Source: an uncultured Alistipes sp. (lineage in GTDB: Bacteria > Bacteroidota > Bacteroidia > Bacteroidales > Rikenellaceae). Taken from it: a stretch of DNA of 64,000 bases. The notes under the pieces are model-generated. The model was given only the letters and a program-made list of their open reading frames with translations, was not told the origin of the DNA and did not search any database. Made by a program: the position numbers and the translations under genes. Positions 8,508 to 17,389 of this stretch are shown here, piece by piece. Where the stretch lies: the NCBI GenBank assembly GCA_900546065.1, contig URBK01000015.1, positions 1 through 64,000 on the forward strand, in the 5' to 3' direction. How positions within the stretch are numbered: the first letter of the stretch is position 1; each line of letters starts with the position of its first letter.

Positions 8508-9758
8508 ATGCGTTCGACGATTCTCTGCATAGCGACAGCGTTTGCCGTGGCATATACGGCCGCGGCGCAGGAGAATCACACCATTGTCGGCGACACGTTG
8601 CATCGCTCCGGACAAACGCAGCAAAGGGTCGTACGGTATGTCGACCCGACGAACTACGCTGACGTCCGGGCGCGTCTCGACGCCGCATCGCGTCCGAGTT
8701 TCGGGCAGCGCATCATCGAACGCCTGCGACGTCCTCTGTTGGCCGCATCGCCCGCCAAAGGCTTAGACCTCTCGGCTACGGCCGGAATAGGATACATTCA
8801 GGAGACGGGCCTTGCCGTGGCTGCCGCTGCAACTACCCTGTTCAGCGCCCAAAGAGACGATACTCTCGCACCGTTGTCGAGCGCCACACTCGCGGCATCG
8901 GTCTCGGTCACGGGATTCTACCGTTTCCGCTCGACGGGACTCGTAAACTTCCACCGCGGCAGCCGACGGCTCAAGTGGGATATGGACGTCGGATCGTTGC
9001 CGATGCGTTTCTGGGGACTGGGATATGAGGCCGCCGACGTCAATGCACGCACGAGCTATACGCAAAAATCGCAACACGTGGCCGCCGGGTATGACTTTCG
9101 TGTTGCAAGGGCGCTCTTCGTCGGCGTCAGTCTTGATCTGCGCCATGCCGAGGCTGTAAACCTTGACGCCACGGGATTGCAATACATAGCCGCTCAGAAC
9201 CAGCCGCGCCACGCCTTCTCGACAGGGCTCGGCATCACGGCCGAATTCGACACGCGGGACAATGCCAGCAGCGCCACGCGGGGCATATATCTTGCAATGC
9301 TGACCGAGGTGCGCCCGCGCGCCCTTGGAGACAGCCGCTCGACGCTGTGGCACATAACCGCCACGGCAGACTGGTACCACCCGCTGTGGCGCGATGCCAT
9401 AGCCGCCATCGACCTCTACGCCGACTTGTGGTCATCGGCTACGCCGTGGCTCTTTTGGCCCTCGGTCGGCGGCACAAGCCGTCTGCGCGGGTACTACACG
9501 GGACGGTACACCGACCGCAAGATGGTCGCGGCGCAGGTAGAACTGCGGCAACACATATACGGACCGATAGGAGCGTGCGTGTGGACAGGCGCCGCAAACG
9601 TATGCTCCTCGCACAAACTCTTCGACTGGTCGGAGATACTGCCCAATTACGGCCTCGGAGTGCGTCTGGCTCTGGGTGATAAGACCTCGCTCAGAATAGA
9701 CTACGGATTCGGCCGCCGGTCAAACGGTCTTGTAATAAACGTCAACGAAGCGTTTTAA
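8508..9758 (+). CDS. Outer-membrane barrel of the BamA/TamA surface-antigen type
   Basis: Exported protein of 416 aa with a signal peptide (cleavage after YTAAA-Q, near residue 20). The body is a 16-strand-type barrel like the C-terminal domain of BamA/TamA, with GGTSRLRGYYTGRYTDR near residue 322, analogous to the conserved RGF/Y loop. There is room for at most a short N-terminal region, so no POTRA series is present. It ends in VNEAF with a C-terminal aromatic. A paralogue lies at 22223-23518 with the same ending. It is probably co-transcribed with the phosphoethanolamine transferase 7 bp downstream. The function is unknown. Confidence 0.8.
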   Translation: MRSTILCIATAFAVAYTAAAQENHTIVGDTLHRSGQTQQRVVRYVDPTNYADVRARLDAASRPSFGQRIIERLRRPLLAASPAKGLDLSATAGIGYIQETGLAVAAAATTLFSAQRDDTLAPLSSATLAASVSVTGFYRFRSTGLVNFHRGSRRLKWDMDVGSLPMRFWGLGYEAADVNARTSYTQKSQHVAAGYDFRVARALFVGVSLDLRHAEAVNLDATGLQYIAAQNQPRHAFSTGLGITAEFDTRDNASSATRGIYLAMLTEVRPRALGDSRSTLWHITATADWYHPLWRDAIAAIDLYADLWSSATPWLFWPSVGGTSRLRGYYTGRYTDRKMVAAQVELRQHIYGPIGACVWTGAANVCSSHKLFDWSEILPNYGLGVRLALGDKTSLRIDYGFGRRSNGLVINVNEAF

Positions 9759-9765
9759 CGCAAGG

Positions 9766-11451
9766 ATGAAGATGAAAAACAACATAATACACAACCCCAA
9801 GGCTCTCGCCGCCGCTTATATAACGGCACTCATGCTGCCGGTGCTGATTCTGGCCTATACCGAGAAGAACCCGCTGTGGGTGACATTGGCAGGCATACTG
9901 CTCCCGCTGGGCGCATACACGGCTTTCGCCGCACTGGCGCGCCGCTCGGGCGTGATGGTGTGGTGCGGAGTGGTATTCATATTCCTCAGCGCCTTCCAGA
10001 TCGTGTTGTCGTATCTGTTCGGCAACTCGATCATCGCCACCGACATGTTCCTCAATCTCACCACCACAAACCCGGGTGAGGCGACGGAACTGCTCAGCAA
10101 CATATATCCTTCGGTGATTGTCGTATGCGTGATATACATACCTCTTCTGACCATTGCCACCATACACATACGCCGCCGCGTCACCCTGCCCGACGGTACG
10201 CGCCGCACGATGCTGCGCACGGGAGGTGCCGTGATGGCTGCAGGCATCGTCGTTCTGGTGCTTGGCTGCCGCGGCCAGATCAGACATGTCCTGCGCGATG
10301 AGGTCTTTCCTGTAAACGTATGCTACAACATGGGGCTCAGCATATCCGAGACCAACAAAATAGACCGTTATGCCCAAACATCCGAAGGTTTTACGTTCGA
10401 GGCCACGCATCAGCCGCTGCCGCAGCACCAGCGCGAGATATACGTCATGATAATCGGCGAGGCGTCACGCGCCGCCAGCTGGCAGTTGTACGGATACCAC
10501 CGCGACACCAATCCCGAACTGTCGAAGATGCAAGGGATAGCGCTATTCCGGAATGTGCTAACACAGAGCAACACCACACACAAGAGTGTGCCCATGATCC
10601 TCTCATCGATACACACTTCGCAGCACGACGAGATCTACCGCCGCAAGGGTCTGCCGCAACTGTTCAACGAGGCCGGATTTACCACATACTTCATATCGAA
10701 CCAGTCGCCACAGGGTGCCATGATCGACAATCTGGCACTCGACTCGCAGCACGTCGTCTATATCGACTCGCCGCGCTACGACATGCAGATGGTAGATGCC
10801 GTACGCAAAGCGCTCAAGGAGGACCATTCAGACAAGATACTCTTCATACTACACTCCTACGGATCGCATTTCAGCTATCATCAACGTTATCCGCGCCGCT
10901 ACGCCACATTCCTTCCCGATGACGACGTCGCCATAAACCCGCGGCACATCGACGAGATACGCAACGCCTATGACAACTCCATAGTCTACACCGACCATGT
11001 AATCGCCGAGATGATACGCACACTCGCATCGACGGAGGCCTGCACCGCCCTGTTCTATTGTGCCGACCACGGCGAGGATCTCTACGACAAGTGCGACGAG
11101 CGTTTCCTGCACGCCTCGCCCACAGTTACATACTATCAGTTACACGTGGCGTCGCTGGCGTGGTTCTCACCCGAATACGGCCGACTCTTCCCCGAGAAGG
11201 TGCGCGCCGCACACGAGAACTGCTTCGCTCCGGCCACAAGCTACTCGGTATTCCATACCGTGGCCGACATGGCTTCAATAACATCGCCATACTGTAATGA
11301 GCAGGCGTCGCTGCTGAGTCCCGAATTCGATTACGGAGCCACGCGATACTATCTCAACGACCATAACGAGGCCGTACCGCTCGACGAACAGATCGGTATC
11401 GACGCCATGCAGCGCGACAACTTCGCACGTATGGGCATAATGCTTCCGTAG
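9766..11451 (+). CDS. Phosphoethanolamine transferase, EptA-like
   Basis: Inner-membrane enzyme of 561 aa: about five N-terminal membrane helices (residues 12-170), then a periplasmic sulfatase-fold domain. Metal and nucleophile motifs are visible: E232 in GEASRAASWQLYGYHRDTNP, T270 or T271 in SNTTHKSVP, and DHGEDL near residue 439. The family transfers phosphoethanolamine to lipid A or related glycolipids, changing surface charge and polymyxin sensitivity. In Bacteroidetes the acceptor is likely lipid A (inference). It directly follows a barrel gene and ends at a strong terminator. Confidence 0.88.
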   Translation: MKMKNNIIHNPKALAAAYITALMLPVLILAYTEKNPLWVTLAGILLPLGAYTAFAALARRSGVMVWCGVVFIFLSAFQIVLSYLFGNSIIATDMFLNLTTTNPGEATELLSNIYPSVIVVCVIYIPLLTIATIHIRRRVTLPDGTRRTMLRTGGAVMAAGIVVLVLGCRGQIRHVLRDEVFPVNVCYNMGLSISETNKIDRYAQTSEGFTFEATHQPLPQHQREIYVMIIGEASRAASWQLYGYHRDTNPELSKMQGIALFRNVLTQSNTTHKSVPMILSSIHTSQHDEIYRRKGLPQLFNEAGFTTYFISNQSPQGAMIDNLALDSQHVVYIDSPRYDMQMVDAVRKALKEDHSDKILFILHSYGSHFSYHQRYPRRYATFLPDDDVAINPRHIDEIRNAYDNSIVYTDHVIAEMIRTLASTEACTALFYCADHGEDLYDKCDERFLHASPTVTYYQLHVASLAWFSPEYGRLFPEKVRAAHENCFAPATSYSVFHTVADMASITSPYCNEQASLLSPEFDYGATRYYLNDHNEAVPLDEQIGIDAMQRDNFARMGIMLP

Positions 11452-11467
11452 CAGCCACGGACACATA

Positions 11468-11511
11468 AAAATCAAGGAGGAGGATTCCGTAGAATCCTCC
11501 TCCTTGATTTT
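11468..11511. terminator. Bidirectional terminator
   Basis: Perfect inverted repeat with 20-bp arms and a 4-nt loop (CGTA), A-rich on the left and T-rich on the right. It lies between two convergent genes and can serve both. Confidence 0.93.
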
Positions 11512-11525
11512 CGTATACGGAGAGA

Positions 11526-11702
11526 CTACTTCTTAGCCTCGTCAACCGACATCTTACGGAAATCCTTGAGAAGTTTCGTCAACTCGAGAGCGGCCTTGCG
11601 GGCACGTACGCCGGCAGCCTTGTTGTTCTTCTCAATCTGAGCATTTGCATTGGTCGAGAAAGCCTCGTACTGAGCTGCGATCTGATCTATCAAAGTCTTC
11701 AT
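11526..11702 (-). CDS. Histone H1-like nucleoid protein
   Basis: Small basic protein of 58 aa, the short histone H1-like (Hc1-type) protein common in Bacteroidetes. Visible signs are the KNNKAAGVRARKAALEL segment and the C-terminal LLKDFRKMSVDEAKK. It probably binds DNA. I chose the ATG at 11702; the upstream extension overlaps the promoter, which has a perfect -7 element at 11736-11743. The gene is monocistronic and ends at the bidirectional terminator. Confidence 0.85.
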   Translation of the reverse strand: MKTLIDQIAAQYEAFSTNANAQIEKNNKAAGVRARKAALELTKLLKDFRKMSVDEAKK

Positions 11703-12067
11703 AGCAATTTTTAGTTTAATGGTTTGATATTTGTGCAAATATACAAAATTTTCCGACAACCAAGCAATTTTACCGAAAAAACGCCATCAATCCCGACCAA
11801 CAGACACAACCTGCATTCCTACTGACACATATACACGTCCGAATGGCGTATTTATGGATGGCGTGGGAGGTGTCAAGACTTCCGCCTCATAAGATGCAAA
11901 TCGCACCTTGCAGTGGTCGAAAAGTGTTTTGCCGCAATTAAAATCGAGCCGCACCCCATGATATGCAACGCCGTCTTCCGAGCAGGGAACACCATAAAAA
12001 CAATCCCGCCGCCGATCTTTTCACGGCTATTTATTCGTATCTTTATCCCGACAAAACACCATCAGTA
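11703..12067. other. Intergenic region with divergent promoters
   Basis: It contains the -7 element of the H1-like gene and a near-match (TATCTTTA, 12038-12045) 22 nt before the small membrane protein gene. I see no RNA structure or gene in the remainder. Confidence 0.5.
11736..11743 (-). promoter_or_regulatory. -7 element of the histone H1-like gene
   Basis: The minus strand reads TATATTTG, an exact TAnnTTTG match, 33 nt before the ATG at 11702. No perfect -33 box was found. Confidence 0.55.
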
Positions 12068-12250
12068 ATGGATTGGCAAGAGACCGTAGTTGTCATCATA
12101 GGCATCGTCGTAGCGATTGTAGCGGTTCGCGGCATTGTGCGGAGCATACGCTCACGCAACTACTCATCGTGTTCCTCGTGTTCCGATGCGGCATGTCCGC
12201 TGCGGGATATAAAAGAGCGCCGGGGACAATGCACCCGACGCCCGAAATAG
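12068..12250 (+). CDS. FeoB-associated-type Cys-rich small membrane protein
   Basis: Protein of 60 aa with one N-terminal membrane helix (VVVIIGIVVAIVAV), a basic patch and a cysteine cluster CSSCSDAAC near residues 36-44. This layout matches the small Cys-rich proteins often encoded next to feoB in ferrous iron uptake loci. No feoA or feoB is present in this window, so the gene is an orphan here. The ATG at 12068 is chosen because it starts the hydrophobic module. The family assignment is by layout; the iron role is inference. Confidence 0.6.
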   Translation: MDWQETVVVIIGIVVAIVAVRGIVRSIRSRNYSSCSSCSDAACPLRDIKERRGQCTRRPK

Positions 12251-12315
12251 TTTTCATGGATAACCCGTCTACTCAAACACCCTGTGGCGCATAGTTCACG
12301 CACCGGCTCCACACA

Positions 12316-13980
12316 TCACGCAGCAAGGATCAGCATCTGTGCCGTCAGCACACGCAGGAACATAACAACGGGATATACCGTCGCATATCCGACGGCGGGC
12401 ATGTCATTTCCAGCCGCATCACCGGCATATCCGAGAGCCGGAGAGTCGGTAGTGCTTCCGGCGATAAGTCCCATCAGAGTGTAATAGCTCATCTTCAGTT
12501 TAAGGCGCGCGAAAAGCCCCACGAGAACGGTCGGCACAACGGTGATTATAAACCCGTATCCGATCCAACGATAGCCGCCGCCGACGATAGCGGCGGCAAA
12601 ACCGTCGCCCGAACTTATGCCTACACACGCAAGGAAGAGCGCAAGCCCGACCTCACGCAACATCAGATTGGCACTCATCGTCGTATAGGTCACCAGATGG
12701 AAATGCGGGCCGAAGCGGCCTATAAGCAGAGCCACGATCAGAGGGCCGCCGGCAAGTCCGAGTTTTACGGGCTGCGGCATATTGACCAGAGGTATCGACC
12801 CGATCAATACGCCGAGCGCTATGCCGAGAAATATGGTCAGCAGCTGGGGTTCGCGCAGTTTCTTGAGCGAGTTGCCCAGAACTCCAGCCACCTGCTCGAT
12901 AGCCTTCTCGTTGCCTACGACCATCACGCGGTCACCCATCTGCAGCTCCATACCTTGATACGGAATAAGGTCAAAGCCCGCACGGTTTATGCGCGTTATG
13001 TTGATGCCGTACCTCGACCGCAAATGCAGATCCGACAGACGCTTGCCGTTGATCTCCGACTTGGTGATGATTATGCGGCGCGAGACGAGCTGTTTCTGTG
13101 CCATCTGTCCGGCACCCCACTCCTCCATCGGCATGTCCACACGCTGCCCGAGGAAAGTCACGATGGCCTCCGTATCCTCCGGAGAGGATATCAGTCGCAA
13201 TCGGTCTCCCACCTTGAGAACATCGTTTCCGTCGGCGATCGTTATCGAACCGTCGGCGTGCTTTATGCGCGAAATGACGAACGAGCGGTTTATCAACTCA
13301 CTCAGATGGGCTATATTCTGCCCCTCCAGCGCTCCGTTTGAAAATAACACCGAGATGCGGTCGGCATCCCCGTGCTCGCCTCGCATCTGCTCCAGAGCGC
13401 GGTTCTCGTCGGCCATATTCACCCGCGTCACTACACGCAGGAACAGCATCGAGAGTATTATTCCCGCCACGCCGAACGGATAGGCTACGGCATATCCCAA
13501 CGCTATGGACGGATCGTCGAAACCCGTAACGTCGGCATAAGCATCCTGCGCTGCGCCCAGACCTGCCGTATTAGTTACGGCTCCGGACATTATGCCCACC
13601 ATCGTCGGCATGGGAGTATCGGTAACAACGTGTATTACGTATGTCGTGGCCACACCCAGCAATACGACAGCCACGGCGCATCCGATAAGTTTTATGCCGC
13701 CCTCCCTGAGTGAGGAGATGAATCCCGGGCCTACCTGCAAACCTATCGAGAAGACAAAGAGTATAAGGCCGAACTCCTGAATGAAATCCAATGTATGCGG
13801 TTCAAGCCTAAGGCCCAGATGACCGGCAAGAATGCCTACGAACAATATCCACGTCACGCCTAAAGATATGCCCTTGACCTTCACCTTGCCGAGAAGTATG
13901 CCCAGTGTTATGACCACCGAGATCACCATGACGGTATGGGCGATACCCTCGCCTGTGAACAGATTATACAACCACTCCAT
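12316..13980 (-). CDS. AspT/YidE/YbjL-family membrane transporter
   Basis: Inner-membrane protein of 554 aa, the length of E. coli YidE. Two homologous membrane halves (about residues 10-195 and 385-554) flank two cytoplasmic TrkA-C (RCK_C) domains. The duplicated membrane motifs are visible as GLILFVFSIGLQVGPGF and GLALFLACVGISSGDGF, and the reentrant-type segments as TNTAGLGAAQ and STTDSPALGYA. The substrate is unknown; relatives exchange aspartate and alanine. I chose the ATG at 13980 over a TTG at 14010. A -7 element lies 34 nt upstream. Confidence 0.85.
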   Translation of the reverse strand: MEWLYNLFTGEGIAHTVMVISVVITLGILLGKVKVKGISLGVTWILFVGILAGHLGLRLEPHTLDFIQEFGLILFVFSIGLQVGPGFISSLREGGIKLIGCAVAVVLLGVATTYVIHVVTDTPMPTMVGIMSGAVTNTAGLGAAQDAYADVTGFDDPSIALGYAVAYPFGVAGIILSMLFLRVVTRVNMADENRALEQMRGEHGDADRISVLFSNGALEGQNIAHLSELINRSFVISRIKHADGSITIADGNDVLKVGDRLRLISSPEDTEAIVTFLGQRVDMPMEEWGAGQMAQKQLVSRRIIITKSEINGKRLSDLHLRSRYGINITRINRAGFDLIPYQGMELQMGDRVMVVGNEKAIEQVAGVLGNSLKKLREPQLLTIFLGIALGVLIGSIPLVNMPQPVKLGLAGGPLIVALLIGRFGPHFHLVTYTTMSANLMLREVGLALFLACVGISSGDGFAAAIVGGGYRWIGYGFIITVVPTVLVGLFARLKLKMSYYTLMGLIAGSTTDSPALGYAGDAAGNDMPAVGYATVYPVVMFLRVLTAQMLILAA

Positions 13981-14303
13981 GAAAGAATGTTTAATTTGAT
14001 TCGGGAACAAGGCGCAAAGATATCATTTTTAAGCGATTTACGAACCGCAAGACGTGAAAATATCTCTATATGCAGACCGTGCAGCCGATTTTTTACAATT
14101 TTGCAGCCATGGCGGCTCCGCATACACCGTATTCGCCACCGGACAGCTATCCATTAGCGAGACATATTCATACCGGGGCCCAACGATCAACTCCCGCCAC
14201 CATTACATGACAAGCGGCGCCACCGCAACCGCGATGACGCCGCATCTGTTTCAACGCGTCAGGATCGACAATCCATACATGGAACCTCCCGACATTTCAA
14301 CCG
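13981..14303. other. Intergenic region
   Basis: It contains the promoter of the YidE-like transporter (14015-14022). I see no convincing gene, RNA or terminator in the rest. Confidence 0.5.
14015..14022 (-). promoter_or_regulatory. -7 element of the YidE-like transporter gene
   Basis: The minus strand reads TATCTTTG, an exact consensus match, 34 nt before the ATG. Confidence 0.55.
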
Positions 14304-14999
14304 TCAATAGAGGAACCGGGCGATTACGGGGGCCAGCAATGCCGTACATACCCCCATCAGGGCCATGGCAAGACCGCTTAATGCGCCCTCGACGGCACCC
14401 TTCTCGATCGAGCGGGCGGTGCCTATTCCATGCGCAGCCGACCCCATTGCCAGACCACGCGCCACGGGGTCGTCAATATGCAGCAGGCGCATGAGCGAGA
14501 ATCCGATCAGAGCGCCGAATATACCGACGACAAATACCACGACAGAGGTTATCGAGGTCTCGCCACCGATATTTTCCGATATCGTGACGGCTATGGGCAC
14601 CGTGACCGACTTTGGCACGAGCGAGTCCTGAATCAGACGTGACGCCCCGAAGAAACGGGCGATGTAGACAACGCTCAGAATACCCACGACGCTGCCCGTG
14701 ACTACCGACGCGAGGATCGGCACGACCTGCCCTTTCATACGCTCCTCCTGTTCGTAGAGCAGGTATCCCAAGGCTACGACCGACATCCCGAGACCGAAGT
14801 CGAGAATGCGCGTCGCCTCACGGTATAACTCGTAAGGTATGTCGAACACCAGCAGGAATCCGATCAGAGACAGGAAGGTAATCACTACGGGGTGGCACAA
14901 CGACATGCCCGTACGCCGGTATATTGCCATACCGCCGCAATATATTGCAATGGTCAGTGCAAGCAGGAAGGTCTCCGACTCGAGAAATTGATGTATCAT
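14304..14999 (-). CDS. lrgB: LrgB/CidB-family membrane protein
   Basis: Integral membrane protein of 231 aa with about six hydrophobic segments and the family signature LVPKSVTVPIAVTISE near residue 127, plus the GSAAHGIGTARSIEKG segment near 183. LrgB works with LrgA in murein hydrolase control or small-metabolite export, with pyruvate or glycolate reported for relatives. Its ATG overlaps the end of lrgA by 4 bp, so the pair is translationally coupled. Confidence 0.9.
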   Translation of the reverse strand: MIHQFLESETFLLALTIAIYCGGMAIYRRTGMSLCHPVVITFLSLIGFLLVFDIPYELYREATRILDFGLGMSVVALGYLLYEQEERMKGQVVPILASVVTGSVVGILSVVYIARFFGASRLIQDSLVPKSVTVPIAVTISENIGGETSITSVVVFVVGIFGALIGFSLMRLLHIDDPVARGLAMGSAAHGIGTARSIEKGAVEGALSGLAMALMGVCTALLAPVIARFLY

Positions 15000-15328
15000 C
15001 TTTTACGCATTTTCTGACAAACCACACCTATCACGGCAATCACCAGCACCGTGCTTATTGCAGCTGCGGCCACTACGGCCACCCAGTTTTCGGCAATCAC
15101 CTCATACGAGGTCATCAGCCCCACACCGAATGGTACGAAGAAGAGCGCCATGGCTCCGAGCAGGAACTTGGCCACGGGAGCCACCTGCTCGGCCTTGACC
15201 ACGCGATAATGCAACATGGCATAGAGCAACACCATGCCGATAACGTTTCCGGACACATATCCGCCCGTGAGCATACTGAGGAGATTACCGACGCCCCAGC
15301 ACGCGAGGATCACAAAAATTCCAATCAT
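14996..15328 (-). CDS. lrgA: LrgA/CidA-family holin-like protein
   Basis: Small membrane protein of 110 aa with four hydrophobic segments and the LrgA-type segment FLLGAMALFFVPFGVGLM. It is the first gene of the lrgAB pair. A TACATTTG -7 element ends only 5 nt before the start codon, so the transcript is likely leaderless or has a leader of a few nt (inference). Members act with LrgB in cell-lysis control or as metabolite transporters. The exact role here is not visible. Confidence 0.88.
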   Translation of the reverse strand: MIGIFVILACWGVGNLLSMLTGGYVSGNVIGMVLLYAMLHYRVVKAEQVAPVAKFLLGAMALFFVPFGVGLMTSYEVIAENWVAVVAAAAISTVLVIAVIGVVCQKMRKR

Positions 15329-15333
15329 GGCCG

Positions 15334-15341
15334 CAAATGTA
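15334..15341 (-). promoter_or_regulatory. -7 element abutting lrgA
   Basis: The minus strand reads TACATTTG, an exact TAnnTTTG match, 5 nt from the lrgA ATG. Its placement implies a transcription start at or next to the start codon. Confidence 0.5.
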
Positions 15342-15375
15342 GCGACAAAAACGTCTCGATGTAAAAATAATTTCG

Positions 15376-15383
15376 TAATTTTG
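15376..15383 (+). promoter_or_regulatory. -7 element of the tmRNA gene
   Basis: TAATTTTG, an exact consensus match, ends 13 nt before the mature 5' end of tmRNA. No clear -33 TTTG was found. Confidence 0.6.
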
Positions 15384-15396
15384 CGGAGTCTTTGCC

Positions 15397-15795
15397 GGGG
15401 GCGACCGGTTTTGACAGCTTGCAGAGTCTGATCGTAAGCACGTCGAGCTTTGTGTGGTGGCTCGTAAATCTCAACACTCGAACTACAAATGGCAATAACA
15501 GCTATGCACTCGCTGCCTAATTTTCAAGGAAAATCGGGCTTAATCATCTGATCCAAGGAGACCGGATGACGAGTATCCCGAACGGGGGCCCCGCCCTTGG
15601 CAACCGTTCATACGGGGTATCATCAATTAGGGGATAGTGCGACGGAAGTCTCGGCCGCCGTGCGAAATTAAAGAGACTGCGGCAAGGGTCAGGCCGTCTG
15701 CGGCCATCCCGCGCAAGAGGATCAATCGCAGAATAAACGTGTAGAAAGCCTTCGGGTTCCTTGTTTGGACGCGGGTTCGACTCCCGCCGCCTCCA
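15397..15795 (+). ncRNA. ssrA: Transfer-messenger RNA (tmRNA)
   Basis: One-piece tmRNA of about 399 nt that rescues stalled ribosomes. The 5' end GGGGGCG (15397-15403) pairs with CGCCTCC (15788-15794) as the acceptor stem, followed by discriminator A; CCA is not encoded. The T-arm reads GGGTTCGACTCCC. The reading frame GGC AAT AAC AGC TAT GCA CTC GCT GCC TAA (15491-15520) gives the tag GNNSYALAA, close to known Bacteroidetes tags that end in NYALAA. A TAATTTTG promoter element is upstream and a terminator downstream. Confidence 0.96.
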
Positions 15796-15817
15796 CAACC
15801 CCCGAAAACGGACGGAT

Positions 15818-15850
15818 AACTCCCGCGGCATCGGCCGACGGGAGTTTTTA
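15818..15850 (+). terminator. Terminator of tmRNA
   Basis: Stem AACTCCCG/CGGGAGTT, continued by CGGC/GCCG with one bulge and a 4-nt loop, followed by TTTTTATTT. Confidence 0.88.
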
Positions 15851-15939
15851 TTTGTAGCGGCAGCCAAAAAGAATATCGGACGGCATCCGTCACTTTTGAC
15901 AGATACCGTCCGACAAGCCTCAACAATTAATGTAAGAAA

Positions 15940-17322
15940 CTACTCTTCGGGAGCGAACATCGGATCCCACGCAGGCAGCATGACGGGCTCCTGATTGAGC
16001 ATGTCGAGTATGTCCTGCGGAACATACTTGCGCTCGACGACCAGACGGAACATATATTCGTTAAACCACTCGTCGGTCATGATCAGACATCCCTGATATC
16101 CCGACGATGCACCCCAGCTGTTCTCGACCATCCACTTGCGCGGCGCACCCGCCTCGTCCAGATCCACGGCTATAAGAGTCATGGCATGCGACGAACCGCT
16201 GGCATAGGTCTGCACGCGCTGACGCTTGTCCATCGTAAACGAGGTGCCGAACAACGAAGCGTAGTCCATATTGGCTACATCGAGCGTACCCTTCGTGCGG
16301 TCGAGGAATTTGCCCACGTCGCACGAGAAATACATCGCCGTGTTGTCCTTGATCGAGGCTATGGCCATCTCCTTTATACGTTCTATCGGCAGATTTATGT
16401 AGAGCCAGTTTTCGCCGTCGTAGACATGACGGTCATACTCTATCTCATATACCTTGCCGTATTCGCGCGAGGGATCGTTCATTACCATCACGTAGTTATG
16501 CTCCAGATCCTCGCCTATATACTCGTCATAGAAGCTCTTGGGCGTATAGCTGCGCGTCTCTACGGGATTGCCATCCTTGTCGCAGCGCGTCCACTCGAAC
16601 TCCGTGGGCGGCACGCCCAGACACTCGACCAATATGCGGTATATCTCCGTCAGCATCTCGACCTTGCGCTCGGCCATCTGCGATGCCTTCATGCCGCGCA
16701 ATTCGAGACCGAACTCTCGCAGTTTCAACGACAGTATCATGGTCATCTGACCCGTATTGTTGCTCTGGTATGTTTCGGGCATCGCGGCCTTGGGCACCAC
16801 GCCGTACTTCATTATGAGGTTCGACACACCCGTGAACTGCCCGCCGTCACCTATCGGATGCTGGAATAGCCACGTTACCGTACGGTCCTCCATTGGTTTG
16901 TCGCGCGTATCGATAATGGCCTGCAGGAAGAGATTCGACTTCTCCAGCAGGTCGTAGAACGAACAGTAGTTCTGCGAGAATTCGAACGACGGCAGATCAT
17001 ACTTGTCGATCATCTTGGCACGCAGCACATTCAATCCCGTAAAGAGCCAGCAGCGGCCCGATGACTTCTGATCCGTGATACCGCGCGTGGTGACACGGTT
17101 CGAGAAGTGTGTGTCACACATGGCCAGATTGTCCGAATTTATGGCCAGCGTAGCGATCGAGGTCGATGCCAGCGCATTCTTCACCGCCTTCTGTTCTGGG
17201 GTTGCGGTATACCCCTTGCGGATGCGCTCCATCATCGAGTCGCTTATTCCGCCACCGTCCACCTGAGCCGCGGCACCCGTAGCGCTCAGGGCAAAACAGA
17301 GAAAAATCAAGGTCTTCTTCAT
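15940..17322 (-). CDS. Exported C1-family aminopeptidase (PepC/bleomycin hydrolase type)
   Basis: Cysteine peptidase of 460 aa with an N-terminal signal peptide (cleavage after GAAA-Q, residue 19-20), so it is predicted to be periplasmic or secreted. The papain-like catalytic set is visible: Q85 and C91 in DQKSSGRCWLF, H379 in SSHAMTL and N401 in VENSWG. The length and the active-site surroundings match bleomycin hydrolase or aminopeptidase C rather than papain precursors. It likely trims peptides N-terminally. Export is a Bacteroidales feature, since PepC of Gram-positives is cytosolic. Confidence 0.92.
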   Translation of the reverse strand: MKKTLIFLCFALSATGAAAQVDGGGISDSMMERIRKGYTATPEQKAVKNALASTSIATLAINSDNLAMCDTHFSNRVTTRGITDQKSSGRCWLFTGLNVLRAKMIDKYDLPSFEFSQNYCSFYDLLEKSNLFLQAIIDTRDKPMEDRTVTWLFQHPIGDGGQFTGVSNLIMKYGVVPKAAMPETYQSNNTGQMTMILSLKLREFGLELRGMKASQMAERKVEMLTEIYRILVECLGVPPTEFEWTRCDKDGNPVETRSYTPKSFYDEYIGEDLEHNYVMVMNDPSREYGKVYEIEYDRHVYDGENWLYINLPIERIKEMAIASIKDNTAMYFSCDVGKFLDRTKGTLDVANMDYASLFGTSFTMDKRQRVQTYASGSSHAMTLIAVDLDEAGAPRKWMVENSWGASSGYQGCLIMTDEWFNEYMFRLVVERKYVPQDILDMLNQEPVMLPAWDPMFAPEE

Positions 17323-17389
17323 AAATTTATCTTTTTCGTTGAAATGTTCCAGTCAGAACGGAACGCGCATCTTGACACGACGACCCGCA

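Noticed and set aside
14054..14494. Small plus-strand gene in the region between the YidE-like gene and lrgB
   Set aside because: It overlaps the 3' half of lrgB antisense and has no plausible start context or recognisable sequence.
15544..15926. Minus-strand open frames across the tmRNA
   Set aside because: The region is fully explained by the tmRNA and its terminator.
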